From Oxalobacteraceae bacterium CAVE-383 (GTDB taxonomy: Bacteria > Pseudomonadota > Gammaproteobacteria > Burkholderiales > Burkholderiaceae_D): a stretch of 64,000 bases of DNA. A program made the position numbers and the translations under genes. Under the pieces are notes generated by a model. The model had not been told where the DNA came from, searched no databases, and saw only the letters and a list, made by a program, of their open reading frames with translations. Position 1 is the first letter of the stretch. Every line of letters starts with the position of its first letter. This document shows, piece by piece, positions 1 to 8,109 of this stretch. The DNA is taken from positions 62,001 to 126,000 of the forward strand of contig REGP01000002.1 in the NCBI GenBank assembly GCA_004134995.1, given 5' to 3'.

Positions 1-2
1 CA

Positions 3-170
3 GTTCGAGAAGAGGAACAGGCGTTCGAAGTAAAAGTGGAGGTAGAGCTTGATTTTGAGCTGCAGGACGGTAAGTTTAAGATCGTTGATATGGAAGTAGT
101 GGTTCTCGGCCTAAATAGCGGCGTGGAAGTGGCTGTTGAAGAAGAGGAATTCATTGACCCGCGAATGTAG
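3..170 (+). CDS. C-terminal fragment of an unidentified acidic protein (truncated by window start)
   Basis: An open frame enters from the window edge and ends at TAG 168-170, giving about 55 residues. It is rich in Glu and Val, alternates charged and hydrophobic residues (for example VKVEVELDFEL), and ends in FIDPRM. The alternation suggests beta strands. The start and any catalytic part lie outside the window, so no family can be named. The base composition is AT-richer than the core genome further right and matches the island genes that follow. Confidence 0.5.
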   Translation, partial: VREEEQAFEVKVEVELDFELQDGKFKIVDMEVVVLGLNSGVEVAVEEEEFIDPRM

Positions 171-311
171 CTTTCAAGGCGCAGGGATTGTCGTTGTCGC
201 AAGGCTAGATGGTAGTAAATAACGAAACGGTTAGCTTGGTCGATTCGCCGTAAACTGAAAATAATTTTGCAGAATCACAAATAAAAATTTAAGTATTTAT
301 AGGAAATGATA

Positions 312-980
312 ATGACCAATGGCTTCATCTATGTTCTGCTGAATCCGTCAATTCCCAACATGGTCAAGATTGGACAAACCAAGACCACCTCTGAGAAGCG
401 TGCTCGCGCCATTTCATCCGCGACCGGAGTACCGACAGACTTTATTGTTCTTTACGATGCGTTGGTTAGCGACGTAGAGAAAGCCGAAGAAGAAATTCAT
501 ACACATTTTTCTGGTTATCGACCTAATAAAAGAAGGGAATTTTTTAATGTACCTCCGAAGTTAGCAATCCGTGCGTTGATAGATATTGCGCATAAATATC
601 CTATCGCTCCTGTTTTGCCTACGACTATCGATGATGTCCTACCAATGCTCAAATCGCGATTCCCTAAATTTCTTGACCCAAATATTTTCAGTGCCCGAAT
701 CATCACCATCCCAGGAGCATGTTATCTAAAGGTGGGTCGCATGCTCAATGGCCTAGAGGAATACTCGGAGGAGGAGCTCCCCCTGGACGGCCTTAAAACA
801 CCGGAAACAATTACTCCGGAAGTGGTTGAGTACAACGCTAAGTTGCTTGGGACTTTGAATGACTATGATTGGATCATGATCTCAAATATATTCCCTCAAA
901 ATATTGCTGTCGAGATAGCTAAGGAATGGGAAGGGCCCGGAGGAAAATTGGAAATTTGGAATAAGAATAAAGAGAAATAA
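312..980 (+). CDS. GIY-YIG nuclease-family protein (T5orf172 / MUG113 type)
   Basis: The first 90 residues look like the T5orf172 branch of the GIY-YIG endonuclease superfamily. GFIYVLLNPSIPNMVKIGQT carries the Y-V and K-I-G elements; an Arg follows in the first helix (EKRARAIS), then a conserved Glu region (EKAEEEIHTHF) and RREFFNV. These proteins are probable DNA nucleases, common in phages and mobile islands. The remaining 130 residues are not recognised. An ATG exists at 306, but the AGGA at 301-304 is spaced properly only for the ATG at 312, so the shorter start is chosen. The gene stands alone, with about 240 bases on its right that show no gene. The family is confident; the biological role is inferred from context. 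Confidence 0.75.
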   Translation: MTNGFIYVLLNPSIPNMVKIGQTKTTSEKRARAISSATGVPTDFIVLYDALVSDVEKAEEEIHTHFSGYRPNKRREFFNVPPKLAIRALIDIAHKYPIAPVLPTTIDDVLPMLKSRFPKFLDPNIFSARIITIPGACYLKVGRMLNGLEEYSEEELPLDGLKTPETITPEVVEYNAKLLGTLNDYDWIMISNIFPQNIAVEIAKEWEGPGGKLEIWNKNKEK

Positions 981-1222
981 ATCATCCGAATTAAGGATTG
1001 AACACACGCTTAATTCATTGCACAGACCTGAAAAAATAATCATCTGGTAGATGAGGTCGACGCTTGATAGTGCATATGGATGTCAAGTCGCCCGTCATCA
1101 AGTTTTAAGAAGTCTCCTCAACGAGGTTTCGCTTATGCTAGTGTTGCCAGCTCATGCCTTACTCGATAAAGATAGGTGTGATTCAGTGGGTGGGGCACAT
1201 ATATAAAATTCGAAGGGTAAAG

Positions 1223-1861
1223 ATGTTTGCTAAAGATTTGCTGTCGGCAACTCTAGATGCTGAGGCTTGGCATTTGCAAAGCGAAGCTCTGCGGCGTTCA
1301 GCGGACGTGTTATGGGATAAATTTACTGCTGAATTGGTGCTTGCCGCTGTGGAGTATAAGAGGACGTCAGATATGGCATTAATGGATGTCGCCTACGAAT
1401 ATCTTATGTCCGCAAAATTGCTTTACGGCTTAGCTTTGGAAACGGGTCTTAAAGCTTTAATCATTAAGAAATTTCCAGACGAAATTGAAATTCGAATTAC
1501 TGTGAACGGACACAATATTCCGATTGATGCAGAGGTAAAAAGTCTAGGGCTATCAGGTGGCCCGAGCCATAATTTGCTGGCGCTAGCAGAGAAAGCCGGA
1601 ATATTTTCTGAGCAGTTTAGTAAAGCTTTAGTTACAGGAAGTGATAAAGAAGCGTTCAAAGATATATGCCGAAATCTCGGTGAGATCGTGATATGGCGCG
1701 GAAGGTATCCCGCACCTATACGGTCATTTACACCATTAGAGTATTCAAAAATGCTTCCATCTAAAATATTAGGCCATTACATGAGAGATTTTCTCGACCC
1801 CGTGATGGATACAATAAAAATATTTTTTCAAGACCAAGGCCATATTAACGATAAAACGTAA
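1223..1861 (+). CDS. HEPN-like helical protein, function unknown
   Basis: This 212-residue protein is predicted to be mainly alpha-helical. It resembles HEPN-type proteins in having a helix-rich core with MDVAYEYLMSAKLLYGLALE, then a SHNLLALAEKAG segment and the motif VIWRGRYPAP. I see no canonical RX4-6H RNase motif, so it may be a non-catalytic HEPN or a different helical family. An upstream in-frame ATG at 1154 exists, but GAAGGG at 1212-1217 precedes the ATG at 1223 by five bases, so that start is preferred. It lies 75 bases before the next gene on the same strand and could be co-transcribed with it. The HEPN assignment is inference from sequence pattern only. Confidence 0.55.
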   Translation: MFAKDLLSATLDAEAWHLQSEALRRSADVLWDKFTAELVLAAVEYKRTSDMALMDVAYEYLMSAKLLYGLALETGLKALIIKKFPDEIEIRITVNGHNIPIDAEVKSLGLSGGPSHNLLALAEKAGIFSEQFSKALVTGSDKEAFKDICRNLGEIVIWRGRYPAPIRSFTPLEYSKMLPSKILGHYMRDFLDPVMDTIKIFFQDQGHINDKT

Positions 1862-1936
1862 TGTAAGAACCTTTGGAAGGTTGTGCGTATCTAGTTGATC
1901 CGATGCGACTCATAAAATCAACGTAAAAGACTTTAT

Positions 1937-3010
1937 ATGACCGTTTTTTGTATCTTATTTGCGGATGTGAGTAAGGGAGAAAATCCAATAATAATCTCCG
2001 ATGTACTTGTGACTCATGATGTACGAAATTTAGCTCACGATCTTCGTTATGAGAAGGTATACATTCCTTCTTCTGGTGGAAGATTTCCTGAGCTACCCGG
2101 CGGTAAAGCTATTTCAGGGTTAATACAGAAAACGTATCTTGGAGAAAATTACGCTTTGGTATTTGCTGGCGACCTTTCGTCAGCACATGCGTTTTGGTCA
2201 GACATGCTGAAAATAAAAACACTTGAGGAATTTCTCCTGACGTGTCAGCTGTATAGATCAACTCTCCAGTTTGTGGCTATTACCACAATAGATGGGGAGT
2301 TAAATCGAGTCATTTTATGCGGCAGTGACGACTGTACACAATTTCAGCCCGGTGACTATGGGCGTGTCGTCATCGGCGGCTTTGGGGAGTCGTCTATTCG
2401 AGATTTATTGGTTCAGCAACAGGCGCTTTATTTCAAGGGAAGTGAAGATTTAAGCTCGATTGGGCGAGCGCTCTGTCTAGTTAGCGCGGCGTTGGAACTT
2501 GATGATAGTTCTCCAGAAAAAACTTTAAACAAACAGTTCGGCGCTTACTACGAAATTACTCTCTATGAGAATGGTGAATTCATAAAGCTGGAGCGGGTAT
2601 TGTTTTCGTTTTGGGAAATTACAATTGTTGATGATACTTTAATGTGGATTCCGACAAAAATGTTCTATCACGAGTACATAGACGGCATGTTAATCGTAAG
2701 GCGAATTACGATACCTCCTTATAAAGAAGAAAATTCAGGCATTTGGCAGGATTGTTATGGGATTAACAGCTTTGAACGAAGGCACTCGCACGATTTTCTT
2801 CGGACCCACATCTCCGAATTTGCGCCAGATCCGTGGATAGAAGTTGTCAACGCTAAGCTTTACAATCGAGATTTCAGATTCATATCGAGTAATCCAATTA
2901 TTCGATTTGAAAAAGATGGAGAAAAATGGAAAATCAATCCTGACTTCAATGAACTCAAAAAACACCAGGAGGCCGCTTCCGATGCCATGGAGGAAATGGA
3001 TAAGAAATAA
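1937..3010 (+). CDS. Unknown protein, possibly proteasome-like Ntn hydrolase
   Basis: The protein has 357 residues. Its N terminus, MTVFCILFADVSKGENP followed by IIISDVLVTHD, resembles the start of proteasome-beta/HslV-like domains: Thr immediately after Met, a strand, then an S-D-x-x strand. Later GGKAISGLIQKT and YALVFAGDLSSAHAF resemble the Gly-Lys and aGd elements of that fold. If correct, Thr2 would become the N-terminal nucleophile after Met removal. The second half (about residues 200-357) is unrecognised and may be a specificity domain. No clear Shine-Dalgarno sequence precedes the ATG. The gene sits in a defence-type island between a HEPN-like gene and the PIN-GNAT fusion. The fold call is tentative; that the gene is real is clear from its length and codon use. 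Confidence 0.5.
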   Translation: MTVFCILFADVSKGENPIIISDVLVTHDVRNLAHDLRYEKVYIPSSGGRFPELPGGKAISGLIQKTYLGENYALVFAGDLSSAHAFWSDMLKIKTLEEFLLTCQLYRSTLQFVAITTIDGELNRVILCGSDDCTQFQPGDYGRVVIGGFGESSIRDLLVQQQALYFKGSEDLSSIGRALCLVSAALELDDSSPEKTLNKQFGAYYEITLYENGEFIKLERVLFSFWEITIVDDTLMWIPTKMFYHEYIDGMLIVRRITIPPYKEENSGIWQDCYGINSFERRHSHDFLRTHISEFAPDPWIEVVNAKLYNRDFRFISSNPIIRFEKDGEKWKINPDFNELKKHQEAASDAMEEMDKK

Positions 3011-3095
3011 AATTATGGATATCTTTGTGAGCGTGAGATATTAGTCTGCAATATTAGAATATTAAATGTATCGAAGAACTTTTGGGGAGTCAGAA

Positions 3096-4586
3096 GTGCC
3101 GCAGCGCTTAAGATTCATATTGGATACTAATGTACTAATTCCGCTCCAAGATTCGTTCCAAGTTCTTGAGGGGAATTTGGCCAACTTTGTCCGATTAGCA
3201 ACTTTAGGGGGGCATCAGTTGATGTACCACCCGGCCAATGTCTCCGATTTCGAGCGTGACGCTAATACTGAGCGGCGGCAGCGTAATTTACAGCGCATAA
3301 AACAGTATCCTGCTCTATCCGATCCTGCACCTTGTATTTGGAACACTCCTGATACTAGTCCTAATGATGCCTGTGATAACGAGCTTCTATACGCGCTTCA
3401 CTGTGAGGCTGCTCATGCGCTGGTCACGGAAGATAAAGGTATACACGTTAAGGCGCGCTTACGTGGTTTAGCACATCGTGTTTACACCATTCAGACAGCA
3501 GAAGATTGGCTCAGACGACTCCATGAAACCCGGCAAATTATTCTGCCAAATATTCATAATGTCCCGCTTCATAGACTCACCCCCGAGTTATCTACATCTT
3601 TTTTTGACAGTCTGCGGCTCGGATACCCTGCGATTCAAGGTCGTGATGGCTTCGACGAATGGTTTCGCCAGAAAGCCCGTGAAGATCGACACGCGTGGGT
3701 GTATCGAGATGAACGTGACGTGTTGGCAGCAATATGTATTTACAAAATTCAAAGCGATGAGGTTCTGAATGATGCTGGAGATGTTCTTGGTGGCATCGCC
3801 CTAAAACTTTGCACTTTTAAGGTGGGTGAATCTGTGCGAGGACGTAAAGTCGGGGAGTTGTTCTTGAAAGCAGCATTCCGATTTGCAACAGAAAATAGTT
3901 GTGAACACATCTTTATCACGGCAGATGGTGAAGACCAGGATTATTTGATTCAGATGCTGAGGGACTTCGGCTTTGAAGAACGAGGCGTTTACCATGGTGA
4001 TGTAGTATTGGTAAAGTCACATCCAGCAGCAGAGCCCCCAATAGATGGAATAGTGCCGGCCGAATATGTCCGACGCTATTTTCCGCACTTTCGGTCGGAT
4101 GTAGAGGTGCAGAAATTCTTAGTACCAATTAAACCGCATTACCATGAAATACTTTTCCCGGACTATACCCCGGTTCAACCACGCCTCTTTGCTGCAACGG
4201 GCAGTGTAGGAAATGCTATCAAGCTTGCATATTTGTCTCATGCTCCGACCAAGTCGATACGTGCAGGAGATGTCTTATTGTTCTATCGTTCGGATGACGA
4301 GAAAGCGGTGACGTCCATAGGTGTGGTCGAGCAATTCGAAATTTCCGACGACGGCGCGCAGATCGCTAGTTTGGTCAGCCGTCGTACTGTCTATGGGATT
4401 GACGAAATTGACGTGTTGGCACAAAAGCCGACTAAGGTAATTTTGTTCCGACTTGTTGGACATTTTCCAGCTATCGTCCCATATGATCAGCTCATGTTTG
4501 ACGAAGTTGTGACGGGTCCAATTCAATCTATTCGTAAGGTTTCAGATGTCGCTTTTTCCAAAATCCTCGCCGCCTCCCAGCGGTAG
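3096..4586 (+). CDS. PIN-GNAT-EVE/PUA-like three-domain fusion protein
   Basis: Three domains can be read. Residues 1-145 look like a PIN ribonuclease: LDTNVLIPL supplies the first Asp, DNELLYALHCEAAHALVTED the later acids, and TEDKG the last. Residues about 175-310 look like a GNAT acetyltransferase (VGESVRGRKVGELFLKAA as the acetyl-CoA loop and helix, then LRDFGFEERG). Residues about 335-496 resemble an EVE/PUA-type modified-base or RNA-binding domain (RAGDVLLFYRS, then SIGVVEQ and VILFRLVGH). An ATG at 3066 is in frame, but GGGGAG at 3084-3089 is placed for the GTG at 3096, so that start is favoured. The 3' end overlaps the ASCH gene by 41 bases, implying coupled translation. PIN and GNAT calls are fairly good; the C-terminal domain call is inference. 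Confidence 0.7.
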   Translation: MPQRLRFILDTNVLIPLQDSFQVLEGNLANFVRLATLGGHQLMYHPANVSDFERDANTERRQRNLQRIKQYPALSDPAPCIWNTPDTSPNDACDNELLYALHCEAAHALVTEDKGIHVKARLRGLAHRVYTIQTAEDWLRRLHETRQIILPNIHNVPLHRLTPELSTSFFDSLRLGYPAIQGRDGFDEWFRQKAREDRHAWVYRDERDVLAAICIYKIQSDEVLNDAGDVLGGIALKLCTFKVGESVRGRKVGELFLKAAFRFATENSCEHIFITADGEDQDYLIQMLRDFGFEERGVYHGDVVLVKSHPAAEPPIDGIVPAEYVRRYFPHFRSDVEVQKFLVPIKPHYHEILFPDYTPVQPRLFAATGSVGNAIKLAYLSHAPTKSIRAGDVLLFYRSDDEKAVTSIGVVEQFEISDDGAQIASLVSRRTVYGIDEIDVLAQKPTKVILFRLVGHFPAIVPYDQLMFDEVVTGPIQSIRKVSDVAFSKILAASQR

Positions 4587-5013
4587 GATCGTTTTACTTT
4601 CTATAAAGCCGAAGTATGCTGAGCTAATACTGGCCGGCTCCAAACGGGTGGAATTTCGTCGCTCTTGGGCTGCGCAGGAAGTAACCAAGATAGTGCTTTA
4701 TTCAAGCTCTCCAATTCAAAAAATTGTTGGTATTGTCGAGGTGGAGGACGTGGTAACAGCTTCCGCAACGACCTTATGGAAAACATGTGTTGAGCGAGGT
4801 GGTGGTCTTACCAGAGAAGAACTTCGCAGCTATTTTTCGGGTAAATCGCAAGGATTTGGTTTGTTGCTGGGAAACGTGTTGGAGTTTGCGAATAGTATCG
4901 AGCCATCGGAAATAATCAAAAATTTTGTGCCCCCACAATCATTTAGATATCTGGACAATAGCGATTACATAAATCTAGAAAAATTTTTTGCGACGAAGAG
5001 CGAGAAGCAATGA
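4546..5013 (+). CDS. ASCH/PUA-superfamily protein
   Basis: This 155-residue protein carries the ASCH signature near its N terminus, LLSIKPKYAELILAGSKRVE followed by FRR. A beta-barrel core follows (VTKIVLYSSSPIQKIVGIVE). ASCH domains belong to the PUA superfamily and bind RNA or nucleotides; some are amidohydrolases. An AAGG at 4536-4539 precedes the ATG by six bases. The gene starts inside the end of the PIN-GNAT fusion and its own stop overlaps the ATG of the next gene (ATGA type), so the three genes are one operon. The fusion's C-terminal EVE/PUA-like domain and this ASCH domain are probably two readers for related substrates. The family is confident, the substrate unknown. Confidence 0.75.
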   Translation: MSLFPKSSPPPSGRIVLLSIKPKYAELILAGSKRVEFRRSWAAQEVTKIVLYSSSPIQKIVGIVEVEDVVTASATTLWKTCVERGGGLTREELRSYFSGKSQGFGLLLGNVLEFANSIEPSEIIKNFVPPQSFRYLDNSDYINLEKFFATKSEKQ

Positions 5014-5546
5014 CCTTATTTGTTGGTGGCGTTCATGCTGTCGGTAAGACTTTTGCGTTAAAAACGGCGTGTGAAGACCTTGGTTTGAGACATCTAACCG
5101 CAAGTCAACTTATCAAGGAGCAGCGCGGTTTATCAAATTGGACCGCCACACGACAAGTTGATGACATTGATGAGAATCAAAATGCATTGGTCGCGGCTGT
5201 TAGACGCTTAGAACGAGGTGGAGAAATCCTCGTTCTCGATGGGCACTTTGTGCTGCGTAAAACTTTAGGTGTTCATGAAAAAATCGGTATGGAGATATTT
5301 TCTCAGATTAACGTGCAAGGAATTATTTTATTAGAAGCTCCTATTGAACTTGTAGTAGATCGGCTTCGTCAACGAGGTGATGAAACTTGGGAGCCATCGG
5401 AAGTCGAGCTCTTTGCACAAAGAGAATTGGAGCATGCGGAAGCAGTTTCTAAAATACTGGGTGTCAGACTTTTGAAACTGCTAACTCCCTCGAAAGCGGA
5501 GGTTAAAGAGGCACTTCATAATCTTATGTCTGGATCGCTGATTTGA
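5010..5546 (+). CDS. P-loop kinase-like ATPase, archaeal adenylate-kinase-like
   Basis: The 178-residue protein opens with a Walker A motif, GGVHAVGKTF (residues 6-15). A Walker B-like ILVLDGHFVL follows, then a strand GIILLEAP and a lid-type helix VVDRLRQRGDETWEPS. This layout resembles archaeal-type adenylate kinases and related small nucleotide or RNA kinases. It starts at the ATG that overlaps the ASCH stop by four bases and closes the three-gene operon. Possible roles are nucleotide phosphorylation, RNA end repair, or ATP-dependent control of the PIN nuclease; the sequence does not decide. No membrane segment or signal peptide is seen. About 85 bases without a gene separate it from the HEPN gene downstream. 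Confidence 0.7.
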   Translation: MTLFVGGVHAVGKTFALKTACEDLGLRHLTASQLIKEQRGLSNWTATRQVDDIDENQNALVAAVRRLERGGEILVLDGHFVLRKTLGVHEKIGMEIFSQINVQGIILLEAPIELVVDRLRQRGDETWEPSEVELFAQRELEHAEAVSKILGVRLLKLLTPSKAEVKEALHNLMSGSLI

Positions 5547-5630
5547 ATGCTCTAACCCGGGAATCGCGGTGATGCTCGATCTAACAGGGTAGGAATAAGC
5601 AGTTAAATTGGCGCCAGTAGGGGGACAAAA

Positions 5631-6986
5631 ATGAAGTTAAAAGCGGTTCTTTTGCATCAGCAAGCCAATATGAGTGCCAATCTCATTTGGGGGCCGCCCC
5701 TCACTTCTGAATCGAAACAGCAGTTAGTCGAATCATTAGAGGATTTACGAAAAAAGGAGTATTGGGCGAGTCCCTTCCCCGAAGGAGATGGAATAACCTT
5801 TTCGCATAAAACATATGAATCGGATAGCGCATTGCGCGATTTGATAACGTGTTTTGAATGGTTGGAAATTATTGTTCCTTCTCATAGTGCCGATGAGGCC
5901 ATTGGCCAACTTCACGCTGGCAGAAAGGTTCGTGTCCGATATCTCGTGCCGGCCGATAAATTGCTTCAGTGGCCAGCACTCATTCAGTTAGGGCCATATA
6001 AAATTCACCGGCCCGTCGTGCCAGGTGAAAGACCCGCTATCGATCATCCTTGGCACGAATATTTGCTTGATATTGCCGGAGCGGACGTAGATCCAGATTG
6101 GGATCCACAGTCTGCGCCTCTTGGAACGTTGGCTAGATTATTAGCTTATCCGTTGATCGAAGGTGAAACAGATGTCGATGGGCGTTTATTGTTTCCCGTA
6201 GGCGCGGGAACCGCGGAAGATGAGCTGCTCGTTCTCCAAATTACAGATCACGCGGACAGAGTGCTCGATATACTTCGGCATAATTATTGTCACTATAAAA
6301 TCCCTCACTACACACCAAACCAAGCGGGAGTTCTATCGGATTGGGGATTTCGAGCAGCATTCGTCATGCCGGATGCGGCAGATATTCCAGAGCGTCTTGT
6401 AGTGGCGAAGGGACAAGTATTTGAAGCAAATAATGTTTGGCTAGGCCTGGAAATAGACTCGCATCCTGGTTGCGAGGCAAGTCAGATGGCGACGATTGCT
6501 GCCGGTATTGTTGCGAATGTAGTTGAAGAAAGGGCGCGTGCAGCGCTACGGATGCGAGGGCAATCGTTTTTTCTTCTTAATGATGAAATGAAATTTCTCT
6601 CCTTGGTTTTTTCCGCAGATGCCTGCGCGTTAGTAGAAAAGAAAACGGGACTAGCACAGCGTCTGCACGTTGCTGCTTTTGCTAGTTTTGGAAGAAAAGA
6701 AAACTTTGAGGAACATTTACAGGTTTTCAAAAAGTTATACAAGTTTCGCAATGGCATCGTACATCAAGGAAAGAGTTTTGGTGAGCTCGGAATTACCGCA
6801 AAAGAATGTTTGATCATGATGGACAACATTCTATGTTGCTGCATAGATGCCGCGATACGGGAAGGATGGACTACGAAGGCGGAGGTAAAGCATGCGATTG
6901 ATGCCCGCCTCTTATCATTCGGAGTGCCAACCTTAACACCTGGCGAAGATGTGGATGAGGAAACAGGTCCTTCGTTAAATATTTAA
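5631..6986 (+). CDS. HEPN-domain protein with intact RNase motif (Apea-like)
   Basis: The protein has 451 residues. The C-terminal third is helical and contains F-R-N-G-I-V-H at residues 372-378, a canonical HEPN R-N-x3-H motif of the type that cleaves RNA in toxins and defence effectors. The segment around it (KKLYKFRNGIVHQG, then ECLIMMDNILC) matches Apea-like HEPN proteins. The first 270 residues are a mixed alpha/beta region without a recognised motif and may be the sensor. GGGGGAC five bases before ATG 5631 supports the start. A second gene begins 26 bases downstream, so the two may form a pair. The HEPN call is good; target and trigger are unknown. Confidence 0.65.
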   Translation: MKLKAVLLHQQANMSANLIWGPPLTSESKQQLVESLEDLRKKEYWASPFPEGDGITFSHKTYESDSALRDLITCFEWLEIIVPSHSADEAIGQLHAGRKVRVRYLVPADKLLQWPALIQLGPYKIHRPVVPGERPAIDHPWHEYLLDIAGADVDPDWDPQSAPLGTLARLLAYPLIEGETDVDGRLLFPVGAGTAEDELLVLQITDHADRVLDILRHNYCHYKIPHYTPNQAGVLSDWGFRAAFVMPDAADIPERLVVAKGQVFEANNVWLGLEIDSHPGCEASQMATIAAGIVANVVEERARAALRMRGQSFFLLNDEMKFLSLVFSADACALVEKKTGLAQRLHVAAFASFGRKENFEEHLQVFKKLYKFRNGIVHQGKSFGELGITAKECLIMMDNILCCCIDAAIREGWTTKAEVKHAIDARLLSFGVPTLTPGEDVDEETGPSLNI

Positions 6987-7012
6987 AGAGCTTGGTCATT
7001 TGGGGTGACGTA

Positions 7013-8065
7013 GTGGTAGACCAAAAATACGACGATATGATGGCTCATTATTTCGCGGACCTGAAAGAGCAGTCCAGCAAAAGGCTGGCTGAAGCGGGCG
7101 ATCTGATTGCGAAGTTCACGACAATAGCGGCATCTAAGGGCCTTATCCTCAGCGCGGACTCATTTGAGTATATTCAGACCACTGGAATCGTTGCTAAGGC
7201 ACAGAACATCGCCAGGACACTATTGGGACCTATAAGGGCCGAACGAGACGGCCTGCTGCCATTCAACGAGATTGCGAGTCGATTTCCGCCTAGCCCCCAT
7301 TACGAAGGGTGCTTTGCCGGACCCGACTTTATCTTGATGGCCCATCCCTGTTATCGGCGCGGAATGCACCCAATCAACAACTGGGCTCCGAGGTTTATAG
7401 ATCTGTTCTGGCGGTTCGACGGCCCCGGTATAGAAAGATACATTGCTCTCGACGAAGATCGGGTTCGGATCGATGTCGATGGTCCGGGCTATTTCGAGGG
7501 AGACACTTGGCACGGCGCTCCATTTAACGAAGACATACAAAATATCAAATCTGGAATCGTCAAGCTCCGCCCACCCCTTGATCTGGAGTCTCGGCATGTC
7601 TCATTCTTCTTCGCCGACGCATACTGCGTAGATATAAAGTGGAGCGAATCGGATGGAATCAAGTCGTTTCAGGCGCTCGAAATAAAGACGGAGAAGATTA
7701 GTATTGAGATCGGCGGTCAATCTTATTTCCCCGCCCGCTACTTACATGCCGAATTCGATCTCGCAGCTAATTGTTTCAGACACTTCGACGGAGCGATCCA
7801 GTATTTTACGGAAGAAGAGTATTTTCAGAGGCGAGATGCCGACTTCAATATGACGATGAAGAACCATGCGCACGTCAAGGCCAGTTCGAGCAAGGTCTTC
7901 AAGATCAATGGTCCGCTCAAAACGGAAGACTGGGTTGAGCTATGCTGCCACTTCTATACAGCCAATCCACTTACCTTCGAGTATTTCAGCGGCGAGTATC
8001 CGAAGCATGTCGTTGAAACGCTCGCAAAGATCCGAAACCACGCATCGAAACTCGATGGCGAGTAA
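7013..8065 (+). CDS. Unidentified 350-residue protein
   Basis: I do not recognise the family. The protein is soluble, rich in aromatic residues and acids, with a helical N terminus (FADLKEQSSKRLAEAGDLI) and a beta-rich middle (RIDVDGPGYFEGDTWHG, then HVSFFFADAYCVDIKW). No nuclease, kinase or membrane motif is evident. The frame opens at a TTG (6992), but GGGGTGA at 7001-7007 is positioned for the GTG at 7013, which is preferred. It follows the HEPN gene by 26 bases on the same strand, so it could be its partner. Its codon use is clearly GC-richer than both neighbours, suggesting a different origin. It converges with the channel gene downstream. Confidence 0.6.
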   Translation: MVDQKYDDMMAHYFADLKEQSSKRLAEAGDLIAKFTTIAASKGLILSADSFEYIQTTGIVAKAQNIARTLLGPIRAERDGLLPFNEIASRFPPSPHYEGCFAGPDFILMAHPCYRRGMHPINNWAPRFIDLFWRFDGPGIERYIALDEDRVRIDVDGPGYFEGDTWHGAPFNEDIQNIKSGIVKLRPPLDLESRHVSFFFADAYCVDIKWSESDGIKSFQALEIKTEKISIEIGGQSYFPARYLHAEFDLAANCFRHFDGAIQYFTEEEYFQRRDADFNMTMKNHAHVKASSSKVFKINGPLKTEDWVELCCHFYTANPLTFEYFSGEYPKHVVETLAKIRNHASKLDGE

Positions 8066-8109
8066 ACCATTCTCGACACGACCCGCATGATCAAGTCAAA
8101 TTAGTACAA

